A stretch of DNA of 64,000 nt, taken from Tretioscincus oriximinensis (taxonomy: Eukaryota > Chordata > Lepidosauria > Squamata > Gymnophthalmidae). The position numbers were made by a program, and so were the translations under genes. The notes under the pieces were generated by a model. It ran no database searches, had not been told where the DNA came from, and was given only the letters and a program-made list of their open reading frames with translations. Positions 43,129 through 54,439 of this stretch are shown here, piece after piece. Within the stretch, counting starts at the first letter, position 1. Each line of letters starts with the position of its first letter. The stretch is taken from NCBI GenBank assembly GCA_022410635.1, contig JAJVDF010000504.1:42658-106657 (forward strand), in the 5' to 3' direction.

Positions 43129-43664
43129 ATTTGTAGAAGAAGAAGAAGAAGAAGAACTGGGTTCTTATATCCCAATTTTCTCACCTTACAAAGGGACTCA
43201 ATGTCCAGCAAAGGAGCTAGCAGCACTTTGAGACTAACTTGAGAAAAGTGGTTGGCATAAGCTTTCGTAGACAGGTCTACTTCTTCAGAAGATGATCTTT
43301 AGAAGTAGACCTGTCTATGAAAGCTCATGCCAACCACTTTTCTCAAGTTAGTCTCAAAGTGCTGCTAGCTCCTTTGGTGGACTTTCTGCTAGACGGCTAT
43401 TTCTCTGAAAGGGACTCAAAGCGGCTTACAAGGGTATTTTGCCCGAAGGCTGACATTCTGTCTTCCCCACCAGGCTATGGTGGTTCCCATGTATCTACTT
43501 GCAGTCAGTTGCAATTTCTTGCAATTCATGCTTTCGAGNACCTGGGTTGGCTGNAGCTACAGGCTAGTGGAAGGTGCTCAGCCCTTCCCACGTCCCACAC
43601 AGGGCCTCCAAATGCCTTCTCCCAGGTGAGAGGCTGGCTCCTTAGCCACTGAGCTATCCGTGTA
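43129..43664 (-). mobile_element. SINE-C interrupted by a foldback insertion
   Basis: Short GAA tail, body start at ACTGGGTTCTTATATCCC, interrupted after AAAGGGACTCAA (43190-43201) and resumed at the same 12-mer (43408-43419), then body to the head at ~43664. Confidence 0.88.
43202..43407. mobile_element. 206-bp near-perfect inverted repeat inserted with 12-bp duplication
   Basis: The left arm (CAAAGGAGCTAGCAGCACTT from ~43207) and the right arm (complement ending ~43375) match over ~85 bp. A centre of ~10 bp and a unique right end (GGACTTTCTGCTAGACGG...) complete it. The right-arm sequence recurs diverged at 59048-59118, so it is a dispersed retro-sequence present here as two opposed copies. 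Confidence 0.8.
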
Positions 43665-44393
43665 GACTGTTATCATGTCTCCTCTTAGTCTTCAGTAACA
43701 CAAGGCTACAAAATAGCCTCCTACCCAACAATGAGCCCCATGATCAAACCTGCCAAAGAGACATTCTAGGTTGACCAGCCTATGGCTTGTGGGGAACTGA
43801 ATATGAATGAGACCATCTTGTTCAAATACCCAGTTCAAATTGACTCAGCACCAAGTGAATTATAGCAAGTGAACCATAGGAGACCAAGACTGGCTTCCAT
43901 GGGGCGGGTGGAGAGCAATTATTATAGAATCCGAATCAAGCATAGTTGGCTTTATATGAATTGTACTACAAAATTTGAGATTGTGCACATTCATAATTAA
44001 CTGGCACTCAATTGGGAGCGACCCTCAGCTAATGTATGGAAGTTCCACAATCACCCATATTCATGATGAAACTGGGAGTCCCACTTGAACAGATCCCTTG
44101 GAAAATCTGAAACCCAGGAAATTTCATTCCTAGTCTTTATAAATCCAGGGCTAACTATCAAATTGCCCAACTGTTGGAGCTGGTNACAGTGGTTGGGCTG
44201 GGCCAGGTGAATAGCCAAGAAGGATGGCACTGCTTGATTACATAGGTAACCAGTGGCACTGTGAGGCAAGTCATTGTCAAGCGTATCCTACTCTGATTTG
44301 TGACCAATGAGATAAATGCAAAACTGTTGTACATTGAGAAACAATCAACAAAAAACCTATTGTCTCTGGGTTGTGATCTGGTCAACATAAAAA
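43665..44393. other. Unassigned sequence
   Basis: Nothing recognised. Confidence 0.4.
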
Positions 44394-45180
44394 TGTAAGA
44401 AGAATCACACTGGATCGGGCCACAGCCTTTCTAGTACAGCGTTCTGTGTTACCAGAGGCCCACCAGATGAACAGAGGGAAGCAAAATATGCTCCTGTTCA
44501 TGACTCCCTGCAAATGGTATTTCAGGAGTCCTGCCTGTTGCTCCGTCCCAGAGGCAACATCCAGACATCCATCCTAGGACCCATTGATACCCTGGATGTC
44601 CATAACCCTGTCTAATCCTGTCTTGAAGCTATCCAAGCTGTTAGCTACCACCACCACTTCAGGAAGTAAATTCCACAGGCCGATGACCCTATGGGTGAAA
44701 AAATACTTTGCTTTGTCTGTTTTCACTCTTCTGCCCATCAATTTCAAGGAGGGGCCCTATGGACCTCGTATTGTGTGATAGAGAAAACATTTTTNTCTAT
44801 TCACCCTATCCATCCCATGCATGATTTTGTACACTTCAATCAGATNACCTCTCAAACGTTGTCTTTCAAGGCTGAAGAGGCCCAGATGTTGCAGCCTGAC
44901 CTCAGAAGGGAGGTGCTCCAGACCCTTGACCATTTTTGTTGCCCTTTTCTGCACCTTCTCCAGTTCCAAAATGTCCCTCCTGAGATGTGCTGAGCAGAAT
45001 TGAANACAGGATTCCAAATGTGGCCTCACCACAGATTTATAAAGAGGCAAAACAATTGCTGACTTGTTTTCGATTCCTGTCCTAACTATCCCAACATGGA
45101 ATTTGCCTTTTTGCTGTTGCTGCACACTTGGTTGACATCATCATTGAATTGTCCACCAACACCCCAAGATCCTTTTCTTT
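44394..45180 (-). mobile_element. CR1-B 3' portion
   Basis: The minus strand encodes [48 protein letters not shown] and HGMDRVNR with disruptions. The 3' UTR terminus at the left end is worn. Confidence 0.86.
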
Positions 45181-46094
45181 ATTGTGTAGCCATGCATCCA
45201 TACAATAAAATCAAGAAAATATCTCCAGTTATCTCTTGTACCTTTGACTTCTTAATTTAGCAGGCCTCTTAAGGGAAGTTCTGTCCTGCTGNCCTCATGT
45301 TGCTGTTGTAAAATGGGGCACATTCATGTTTTTGTGCACAGCAGCTGTACATGTCCTCATTAGTCTGAAGTGCTCCTTTCTCTTAGCAAGTCCCTCTGTT
45401 CTCAATTATGATTTATCATCTGGCTATAAAAGTGAAAGCTGATTTGCATAAATATCTGCAAATTGCTGCTCNGGCCCCACGGTGGGCGGTGTTATCCCTC
45501 CTGTCTTTGTTGAGCGCTAGTTTGCAATTGAGTGCAATTCTCTTTAGCTAGAAACAAGGTGCATGAGGGAAGTATGGTTTCGTGGTGATCTCGGCACATG
45601 AATCTCATTGCAAAGTTTCAAACAGTGCACCTGAGTGATTTGCCTCCAAAGACCAGAACGTCCCCAACAGATGAAAGTTTGTTGGATACATTTTTATATA
45701 GTCTTATGGCAGAACACAAGCAAACAGCTGTGCTAGCGAAGAACACAGTAGGCTAAAGAAGAATGGGGTAGATTAGGGTTATAACCATTAATAAGAAAAT
45801 GCTAAGAAGACATTATGTTTTTCTGAAATGCAATGGAAGACAATACATGAATGTAAATTTGGNGCAAGAAAGAGCCGTTTTGAAAGGCAGGAAGGGAGAG
45901 AGCCCACGATGAACCTATCACTGACATGTTGTTTGATACTTCCTGGTACTTCCACATCCCAACCTGGCTGTTTAAGCTATCAATCAATCTGGACTGGTAC
46001 CTAGGTTGTAAACCTGAAGCATCTCATGGTAGTCAGCTGATCTGGCTNAAAACATAAAAAGGAATTGGGTAGTATTTACCTTTCCTGGAACCCA
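45181..46094. other. Unique sequence
   Basis: Nothing recognised. Confidence 0.45.
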
Positions 46095-46190
46095 AGGTCA
46101 CCACATCTCAAGAGGGATATTGTGGAACTAAAGAAGGTGCAGAAAAGGGCAANAAGAAGGATCAAGGGTCTGGAGCACCTCCCTTATGAA
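46095..46190 (+). mobile_element. CR1-B internal fragment
   Basis: GGTCACCACATCTCAAGAGG to GGAGCACCTCCCTTATGAA; a 5'- and 3'-truncated piece. Confidence 0.75.
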
Positions 46191-46246
46191 ATAAATAGGA
46201 CATCATTAACTCTTACAAATAAAATGATAGCAGTATTGGGTGATTT

Positions 46247-47930
46247 AAGAACATAAGAACTTAAGAAGAGCCATACTGGATCAGGCCTCAGCCCACCAAG
46301 TCCAGCATTCTGTGTCACACAGAGGCCCACCAGATGCAACTGGGCAATCCGAACAGAGGAAGCAAAATATGAATCTTTTCATGACTCCCTGCAAATGGTA
46401 TCTCAGGAGTCCTGCCTGTGGCTCCATCCCGGAGGCAACATCCAGACATCCATCCTAGTATCCATTGATACCCTTGGTATCCATAAACCTGTCTAGTCCT
46501 GTCTTGAAACTATCCAAGCTGTTAGCTACCACTACCTCTTCAGGAAGTCAATTCCACAGGCCGATGACCCTCTGGGTGAAGAAATACTTTCCTTTGTCTA
46601 TTCTCACTTTCCTACCCAACAGTTTTAAGGAGGGGCCCCTGGTCCTTGTGTTGTGTGATAGGGGAAACATGTTTTCTCTGTTCACTCTGTCGATCCCATG
46701 CATGATTTTGTACACTTCAATCAGATCACCTCNCAAATGTCGCCTTTCGAGGCTGAAGAGGCCCAGATGTTGCAGCCTGACTTCGTAAGGGATTTTGCTC
46801 CAGACCCTTGATCATTCTTGTTACCCTTTTCTGCACCTTCTCCAGTTCCAAAATATCCCTCTTTAGATGTGATGACCAGAATTGAACACAGGATTCCAAA
46901 TGTGGCCTCACCACAGATTTATAAAGAGGCAAAACAACATTTGCTGACTTGTTTTCAATTCCTTTCCTAATTATCCCCAACATGGAATTTGCCTTTTTTG
47001 CTGCTGCTGCACACTGGGTTGACATTTTCATTGAATTGTCCACCAACACCCCAAGATCCTTTTCTTGCTCGGTCACAGAAAGCTTGGTTCCCATCATGTG
47101 GTAGGAGTAGTTGGGGTTATTTGCCCCAATATGCATGACCTTGCACTTGCTTAAGTTGAAGTGCATTTGCCACTTTGATGCCCACTCACCCAATTTCAAT
47201 AGATCACTCTGGAGGGCCTTACAATCATTTTCAGTTTTCACCACCCTGAACAGTTTAGTGTCGTCAGCAAACTTGGCTACTTCACTATTCACCTCGGCAT
47301 CCAGATCATTTATTGAAAAGCAAAGGTCCCAGTACAGACCCCTGGGGTACCCCACTTGTTATCTCTTTCCACTCAGAGAACTGTCCATTTAATACTACCC
47401 TTTGTTTTCTATCTTTTAGCCAGTTTCCAATCCAGGACAAAGTCTTTCCTCTTATACCATGAGTATGGAGCTTTTTTAGAAGCCTTTGATGAGGGACTTT
47501 ATCAAAAGACTTCTGAAAATCTAGATAGACAATATCAACGGGATCCCCTTGATCTACATGTTTGTTAACACTCTCAAAGAATTCTAGCAAGTTGCTAAGG
47601 CATGATTTACCTTTGCAGAAGCCATGCTGAGTTTCATTCAGCAATGCGTGCTTCTCCATGTGTTTAGTAATTTTGTCCTTAATTATGTTTTCCAACGCTT
47701 TACCTGGAATTGTTAAACTGACGGGTCTATAATTTCCGGGATCACCCTGGGATCCTTTTTTGAAGATTGGTGTTACATTAGCTACCCTCCAATCTACTAG
47801 TGCTATCCCTGATCTTAAGGAAAGATTAAATATTTTGGTTAGAAGTTCAGCAATTTCACATTTGAGTTCTTTAAGAATTCTTGGGTGAATGCCGTCTGGC
47901 CCTGGGGATTTATAAATATTTAGCTTATCT
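46247..47930 (-). mobile_element. CR1-B, longest copy (~1.7 kb)
   Basis: From the AAGAACATAAG terminus at the left to RT-coding sequence at the right, where the minus strand still reads SPGPDGIHPRILKEL, an early conserved RT region. The 3' UTR and the RT from its N-terminal third to the C-terminus are present; the endonuclease domain is missing. An L1 3' end follows directly at its 5' side. Confidence 0.92.
46726..47700 (-). pseudogene. CR1-B reverse transcriptase, frameshifted
   Basis: RNA-dependent DNA polymerase of a non-LTR element, used for target-primed integration. The 5' part (47306-47695) encodes ETQHGFCKGKSCLSNLLEFF, then IVYLDFQKSFDKVPH with the motif A aspartate, and SGVPQGSVLGPLLFN (motif B). 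A frame change around 47306-47355 separates it from INDLDAEVNSEVAKFADDTK (catalytic ADD, motif C) and the C-terminal region [51 protein letters not shown]. All three catalytic motifs are recognisable, so the decay is recent, but the frame break and missing N-terminus make it inactive. Confidence 0.88.
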
Positions 47931-47936
47931 CAAAAG

Positions 47937-48358
47937 AACATCATTGAGGACTTGATTTCATGAGCCCATGTAATCTTGTCAAGAGACTGGAATGATAAAT
48001 TAAAGTGGAATAAGGAAAAATGGTTTGAATGTATAGTTGACAAAGTAGCAGTTGAAATTAGATATGCAAGAGTTAATAAAGCGGAAATGGGACCCTGTTA
48101 AAAATTATGTTCTGGCAGAAATACAACACTAAACTTTAAAACATAAATTGTTAATTTCTTCTTACAGTTTTCTTTGACGGAACAACAGCTATCAGCTCAT
48201 CCAGTGTCCGGAAGGGGGGATGGGATGAGAAGGGTGGAAGAGGGAAGGTAAGGGTGCGATAATTTCAAATTTTAAGGATTGTGTATATTACTTTAAGTTG
48301 GATACCTTAAGAAATGTAATTACATGCAAGTCCTTAATAAATACATTTTTAAAAAAGA
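47937..48358 (+). mobile_element. L1-clade LINE 3' end
   Basis: Encodes the ORF2 C-terminus in a short frame (KEKWFECIVDKVAVEIRYAR, VNKAEMGP) parallel to 56229-56290 (REWFEFIIDKISVDIRTAR), then a G-rich 3' UTR (GGAAGGGGGGATGGGATG), AATAAA at ~48344 and a short A-tail. It lies at the 5' boundary of the CR1-B copy. Confidence 0.7.
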
Positions 48359-48445
48359 CAAGCCCTTTATTAATCAGCTCTGTGGCTTGCAATTGAATCG
48401 GAACCAGAATAGACAGAAAGAACAGGCAAAATGCCAAGGGGCATT

Positions 48446-48918
48446 TGAACATAAGATCATAAGAACATAAGAAGAGGCATCCTGGATCAGGCCAGAGCCC
48501 ACCTAGTCCAGCCTTCTGTTCCACCCAGAGGCCCACCAGATGCCCCTGGGCAGCCTGAACAGAGGAAAGCAAAATATGCTCCTGTTCATGGCAAATGGAA
48601 TCCTGTCTGTGNCTCCAACCCTGAGGCAGCATCCAGGCATCCATCCTAGTATCTATTTATACCTTTGGTGTCCATAATCTTGCCTAGTCCTTTCTTGAAG
48701 CTATCCAAGCTGTGAGCTACCACCACTTCTTCAGGAAGTCAGTTCCACAGGCCGAGGACCCTCTGGGTGAAAAAATACTTTCCTTTGTTCTCACTTTTCT
48801 GCCCATCAGTTCCAAGGAGGGCCCTCTGGTCCTAGTGTCATGTGTGAGAGAAAACATTTCTTCTCTGTTCACCCTGTCCATCCCATGCATGATTTTGTAC
48901 ACTTCAATCAGATTATCT
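48446..48918 (-). mobile_element. CR1-B 3' portion
   Basis: ATAAGATCATAAGAACATAAG terminus complement, 3' UTR, last coding segment (RTRGPSLELMGRKVR) to ACTTCAATCAGATTATCTG. Confidence 0.85.
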
Positions 48919-49267
48919 GATATTGGCTCCTTAACGAATACTCCGGCTCATGCACCAATGGCCAGTCACTGCTCTTTAGTTTAAACGTTCAAACTGTTGG
49001 TACCTCCAAGCAGCAAACAAAGAATTCCTAATAGAATCTTAATTAAACCTTGATACTGGGGGTTCTACCTTTTGATAAGTGAAGTAAGGGACATTTCATA
49101 AAAATAAGAGCCACTAAAAACATAACTCAAAATTAATTTGAAGAAGACCCTTCCACACTTCCTACTGACTCTTACTTTCTATTTGAGTTTCGCTTACAAC
49201 ATCTGCCTGAGAACTGAGATTNGCTTTCCATTCACTGAATTTTGAACATTCCAAAACAAGCAAGATA
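48919..49267. other. Unassigned sequence
   Basis: Nothing recognised. Confidence 0.4.
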
Positions 49268-49357
49268 TTAGTGGTATTTTACGGGACACTGAATCATAAT
49301 ACATTTTTAACAGAAATATGGGACGTTCCGTATAATACGGAACAGGTGGCAACCTTA
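49268..49357 (-). mobile_element. hAT-like end related to 14631
   Basis: Minus strand TAAGGTTGCCACCTGTTCCG, then ATATTTCTG-type sequence, resembles TAGGGTTCCCACCTGTCC at 14631. Other end not identified. Confidence 0.4.
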
Positions 49358-49530
49358 CTCCATCTTTGAAAAAAAGGAGAGAATTTCCACAAAATATGGA
49401 AAATTTATAGTTATCGTTATTCTGAATCAGAGCACGTCCTTTAAGGGATTTTATTTCTTTATTTCTTTATTTATTGAGGGGAGGGTGAGCAGGGCACCAG
49501 GGGTCATTTAGTTTTTGAGGTTTCTGATAA
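49358..49530. other. Unassigned sequence
   Basis: Nothing recognised. Confidence 0.3.
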
Positions 49531-49589
49531 CAAGAGGAGGAGGAGGAGGAGGAGGAGGAGAAGGAGAAGAAGGAGAAGAAGAAGAAGAA

Positions 49590-49654
<65 letters not shown>

Positions 49655-49806
49655 AGAAGAAGAAGAAGAAGAAGAAGAAGAAGAAGAAGAAGAAGAAGAA
49701 GAAGAAGAAGAAGAAGAAGAAGAAGAACTGGGTTCTTATACCCCGCTTTATCTCACCTTTCAAAGGGACTCAAAGCGGCTTACAAGGGTATTTTGCCAGA
49801 AGGGGA
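49531..49806 (-). mobile_element. SINE-C 3' fragment with ~195-bp GGA/GAA tail
   Basis: Purine tract 49531-49727 (GGA units, then mostly pure GAA) joined to ACTGGGTTCTTATACCCCGC and the 3' body to GGGTATTTTGCCAGAAGG. The body is truncated. Confidence 0.85.
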
Positions 49807-50321
49807 AGGTTTTTGATACCGAAAATACTTCGCAGCCAGATAGATGCTAAACTTTTTTGCAGAACCTCTTATTTCCAAATTAAAATGATTTTAGACAAAA
49901 TACAAGGCAGCTTTTGCAAATGAAACACTGAAGCTGACCAGTCCACATCCGATACCTTATGGATTGAAATTGCAAAAGACAGTTGCTTGCATGCAAGCTG
50001 GGCTGTTTCACCTTTGAATTGATTTCATTGTACCTGAAGTCACACTGTATGTGCAGCGCCATCCCCATATTTCATGCAGGTATTTCCCCTTTTGTGAGTG
50101 GACAGGTGGCTATTTGTGAGTCCAGCTCATTGCTTGGAGAGTCCCATGCTCACTTTTTTAAAAAGAATGAAGGAGGTGCAGTAAAAAAACAACCAGGAGA
50201 CACACATGATTTGATTGATAGCTTGATATAGTTGCTAGATTGATAGACGTCATACCTGGAAGTCACAACGGCATAAGGGTTGCTAGAAGTTACCTATTGA
50301 AAAAAGGGTCAAGTACGGGAT
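49807..50321. other. Unassigned sequence
   Basis: Nothing firmly recognised. Confidence 0.4.
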
Positions 50322-50651
50322 GGACAAAACAACAGTTAGATGGATTCAAAACTGGCTTAGTGATCGGACTCAAAGAGTGATAATCAATGGTTGCACATCC
50401 AATTGGAAGACTGGTTCGAGTGGGGTCCCACAAGGGTCTGTTCTGGGCCCAGTGCTATTTAACATATTTATAAATGATCTAGATGAAGGAAGTGAAGGAA
50501 AACATATCAAATTTGCTGATGACACAAAACTAGGCGGTGTTGCTAATATTAAACAAGATAGAGATANGATTCAAAAAGATCTAGACAAGCTGGAACCGTG
50601 GGTGGAAACTAATAGAATGGTATTTAACAGAGAGAAATGCAAGATCCTACA
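50322..50651 (+). mobile_element. CR1-A 5' segment (RT), interrupted by LTR-4
   Basis: Open frame: DKTTVRWIQNWLSDRTQRVI, INGCTSNWK, SGVPQGSVLGPVLFN (motif B), FINDLDEG, IKFADDTKLGG (catalytic motif C), NRMVFNREKCKILHV. The reading frame stops at the LTR; the same element continues at 52741. Confidence 0.92.
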
Positions 50652-52745
50652 TGTGGCGTCCTCCATTTTAGAGGTTTGTGTTTCTTTTATAAACTTACCA
50701 GATATCCCAGAGGGAGGGGGGAGGAGCAGGCCTGGGCAGGGGCGTGGCTTCCTGAATCCCTGATTGGGAGGGGGCGTGGCTGGAGGAGTCAGCCAATGGG
50801 GCCTCGAATAACCTGCTGGTCAGCAGATAAAAGGGAAGCTGACCAGGGCTAGTGGCTTTTCTGTCGAGTGAGACTTGTGGTGTAGCAAGTGGACAGGGGG
50901 CTCCGCTTCAGACCTGCCTCAGAGGGAGGGGGTGGGAGTGTATGGTGGCCTGGAGGAGTCAAAGTGGAGGCTGGACTTGGGGCTAAAACAAATAAATAGA
51001 CATCCTGCCTTGTGGGAATTATCCAGGGGACACATATTAGGAGTATCATATTATATTAATATCAAATATACCTGTATGGACCTAGTGAGGCCTCTGGGAG
51101 ATTTTTGCAAAAATTTCCTTGGTCAAGCTGACCTCTGCACACCCACAGGAACAAGCTTAATCCCTCTCCTCTCCTTCAGGGTGCACCTCTGAATAGGTAG
51201 CCCCTTTCTAAATGGCTTTTCTGATAGGGCCATTAATCTCTTCAGGTAAGGGGAAGCCAAATGTTTGCCCAAGACTGGGCTAGCTTGGTTCCNNTGCTGT
51301 GAAAACCTTTTTGGCTGCATAGCCTGAAGCCACCCCATTGTACCCAGGGGAAGGCACTGTTTACTCTCTTCTGCCTAGCTCCAGCTGCAGCAATCTATCT
51401 CTGATTGCAATTAATCTAGGGCCATCATCGTCCTGGGCCCTTGGAAGTGAGTCACTGTTCCTGTCATTAACTTGATCGACAATGGGGATCACAATGGAAG
51501 CTAAGGTCCATTCAGTAGTCACACCACACTCACTTCATTGCCCATATTTGGATTTCCTGAACCCAGGCTGCGCCCACTTGGGAGGGGAAAAACGCATCAC
51601 CTGTGACATCACTGACCCACGTTGGGTCTTCCCCACCTCTTTTACCTCGTCATAATTTTAATCACGCCTTCTGATACCGAGATCAATAAAAGTTGACATT
51701 TTGAGCCCATCTGGAGGAATTCCATGACCCGTGGACCCTCCTAGGATGCTCGTTGTTCCTGAAGCGTTGTCCGTGTGAATCCTTCGACACGTGTTCATTC
51801 TCCANGAAAACCTTTTTGGCTGCATAGCCTGAAGCCACCCCATTGTACCCAGGGGAAGGCACTGTTTACTCTCTTCTGCCTAGCTCCAGCTGCAGCAATC
51901 TATCTCTGATTGCAATTAATCTAGGGCCATCATCGTCCTGGGCCCTTGGAAGTGAGTCACTGTTCCTGTCATTAACTTGATCGACAATGGGGATCACAAT
52001 GGAAGCTAAGGTCCATTCAGTAGTCACACCACACTCACTTCATTGCCCATATTTGGATTTCCTGAACCCAGGCTGCGCCCACTTGGGAGGGGAAAAACGC
52101 ATCACCTGTGACATCACTGACCCACGTTGGGTCTTCCCCACCTCTTTTACCTCGTCATAATTTTAATCACGCCTTCTGATACCGAGATCAATAAAAGTTG
52201 ACATTTTGAGCCCATCTGGAGGAATTCCATGACCCGTGGACCCTCCTAGGATGCTCGTTGTTCCTGAAGCGTTGTCCGTGTGAATCCTTCGACACGTGTT
52301 CATTCTCCAGGGCAAGCTACCTCATGAGACCGTCACATGTCATTGAATATCAGGGAAGCCAACCCCTGATACTGCCTGTCGCTTTAAGTCCTGGAAACAA
52401 AGGTTGCTCTTGCTTGGAATTTGAGCTTGAGTTAGGCTTACTTTATAAAAGCCGAAGCTTTATTATTCTTATCTTCTTTCTATTTCTTATTTGTAAACAA
52501 TAAACTTGTTATTTCTTTCAAATTAAATATCTCTTTCTCTCTTCTAATTAAGCAGCTTCCGGTGGGGGCTGGGAATAAAGCCCCATCCCTGAGGTAAACA
52601 CAGAGGCCTTGTGTAGGCCTGAGGATATTACTGTTGCTCCGAGCAGTCGTGGGTGCTGGATTGGGCAACAGGGTGATATGGTGGCACCCCTAGCTGGGAG
52701 GGTCATCTAATAGTGGGGCTCTCAAGTAGGGGTCGCCACACTACA
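50647..52745 (+). mobile_element. Solo LTR (LTR-4), 2089 bp, nested in CR1-A
   Basis: The LTR is 50652-52740 with 7-bp perfect inverted ends TGTGGCG/CGCCACA and perfect 5-bp duplications CTACA at 50647-50651 and 52741-52745. A TATA box (TTTATAAAAG) lies at ~52442-52451, AATAAA at 52499-52504, then ~235 bp of R/U5. The U3 is very long because of a 504-bp tandem duplication (51301-51804, 51806-52309). No internal region is present. Ends and duplication size fit Ty3/Gypsy-type or retroviral LTRs; which one cannot be decided here. Confidence 0.87.
51301..52309 (+). repeat. Perfect 504-bp tandem duplication inside LTR-4
   Basis: The unit starting GAAAACCTTTTTGGCTGCAT at 51301 recurs at 51806 with no difference that I can find, ending ...GTGTTCATTCTCCA both times. 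A single N (51805) sits at the junction. An NN pair also precedes the first unit (51292-51293). Confidence 0.9.
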
Positions 52746-53440
52746 TCTGGGCAAAAATAATGAAAACAGCATGTATAGAATGGGAGGAATATGTCTGAAC
52801 AGCAGCACAGGTGAGAAGGACCTGGGTGCTTTGGTAGATCACAGACTAAACATGAGTCAACAGTGTGAAGCAGCTGCAAAAAAGNCAAACACAATCCTGG
52901 GATGTATCAAGAGGGGCAAAGAATCTCGCTCACGTGAAGTAATTATTCCTCTCTACAGGTCATTTGCTCAGACCACACTTGGAATCCTGTGTTCAGTTCT
53001 GGGGGCCCCAATTTAAAAAGGATATTGATAAACTAGAGCAAGTTCAAAAGAGAGTTACAAGGATGGTGAGTGGTATGAAACCATGTCCTACGAGGAAGGG
53101 TTAAAGGATCTGGGGATGTTTAGTCTGCCAAAGAGGAGACTGAGAGGAGACTTGATAGCTGTCCACAAATACCTGAAGGGCTTTTCACAGAACAGAGGGA
53201 TCAGCCTTGTTCTCTTTGGCACATGGAAGGACTAGAAACTACGGGATGAAACTGCAAGGGAGGAGANTGAGATTAGAGATCAGAAAAAACTTTCTAACAG
53301 ACAGGGGGATGAACCAGGGAAACAGGTTGCCACAGGAGGTGGTGAGTTCNCCTTCACTGGGAGTCTTTAATGGATCCTGCATTGAGGAAGGGNTTGGACT
53401 CGACGGCCCTGGAAGTCCCTTCCAACTCTATGGCTCTATG
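52741..53440 (+). mobile_element. CR1-A 3' segment, continuation after LTR-4
   Basis: It resumes at CTACATCTGGGCAAAAATAA and encodes [32 protein letters not shown] and [16 protein letters not shown]. It continues to the 3' UTR and CTCTATGGCTCTATG. Together with 50322-50651 it forms one element of ~1.03 kb. Confidence 0.9.
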
Positions 53441-54030
53441 ACGTTTGGATGCCTGTTCTTATGTAGATGACACAGTCTTGCAATGTTGTTGTACATAGTG
53501 CAGAGATATTAAGATTATTACAAAGTGTGAACGTGACTCATAAATTATGAACGAATCAATTAAATTAATTAATTACTTTTTTAAAAAAGTCCTCCCAACT
53601 CTTCATTAGCCACATCTACGTTGATCTCTAAGCCTGTAGAAATGGGCTCCAGGTTGGGATTCCTGAGTGAAATGTGATTTTCATTGTGAAAGGTCAACAA
53701 TAGAAACAAAGCCATGTGAACGGTAAATCCAAGTNCCTCTCGTTGCCCTCTAATGAAACTGAAAGCAAGCGCAAGAGCAGGATAACTTTGTTCGCTTAAT
53801 GGCCCAGTACCATATTACTTTACATTTCTTTGAAGATGAATTTGAATTGTAATAAATAGTATAAGGATGGGGAGGGGATGACCTACAACATAAGCCTGGG
53901 GATCTTTTTTCCCCCTGTATAATTTGCTATTCGTATTAGTGCCATTGAATTTAATTAATCTATTTCTCACTTAAATGGGTTTCATTTAATGCCATGTTGT
54001 ATTGGGGTGGGGATCAGCATTCAACCCCCG
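53441..54030. other. Unassigned sequence
   Basis: Nothing recognised. Confidence 0.4.
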
Positions 54031-54280
54031 CTGGNTGACCTTGGGCAGTCACAGTTCTTTAGAACTCTCTCAGCCCCACCTACTCCACAGGGTGTCTGTT
54101 GTGGAGAAAGCAACAAAAGCTATGTGCTGGGTGACCTTGGGGCAGTTGCAATTCTTTGAACTCTCTCAGTCCCACCTACTCCAAAGAGTGTCTGTTGTGG
54201 AGAAAGCAACAAAGGCTATGGTTGGCCGTCCTGAGACCTTTGGGTATAGGGTGGGATACAAGTACAAATAAATAAATAAA
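54031..54280 (+). mobile_element. SINE-D with the same 96-bp duplication, head missing
   Basis: Units 54031-54126 and 54127-~54219 meet at CTATGTGCTGGGTGACC, the same junction as at 16191/16192. It ends GGGTGGGATACAAGTACAAA and AATAAATAAA. The tRNA-like head is lost. Confidence 0.85.
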
Positions 54281-54439
54281 ATTCCTTCTCCTGTTGAAAG
54301 GTGAAAGCAGCAGCCCATGGCCCATTCATGGGGGGAAGCAGTCTCAACTGGAACCATAGCAGCTGGCCTGGGAAAAAATATAGACTTGGAACTGGAAAGA
54401 ATTGAACAAAATATCTGTATAAGGCCAGACCTGGAAAAT
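54281..54439. other. Unassigned sequence
   Basis: Nothing recognised. Confidence 0.3.

Noticed and set aside
49467..49850. Poly-Glu and poly-Phe open frames
   Set aside because: They arise from the GGA/GAA tract; no start, stop or domain evidence.
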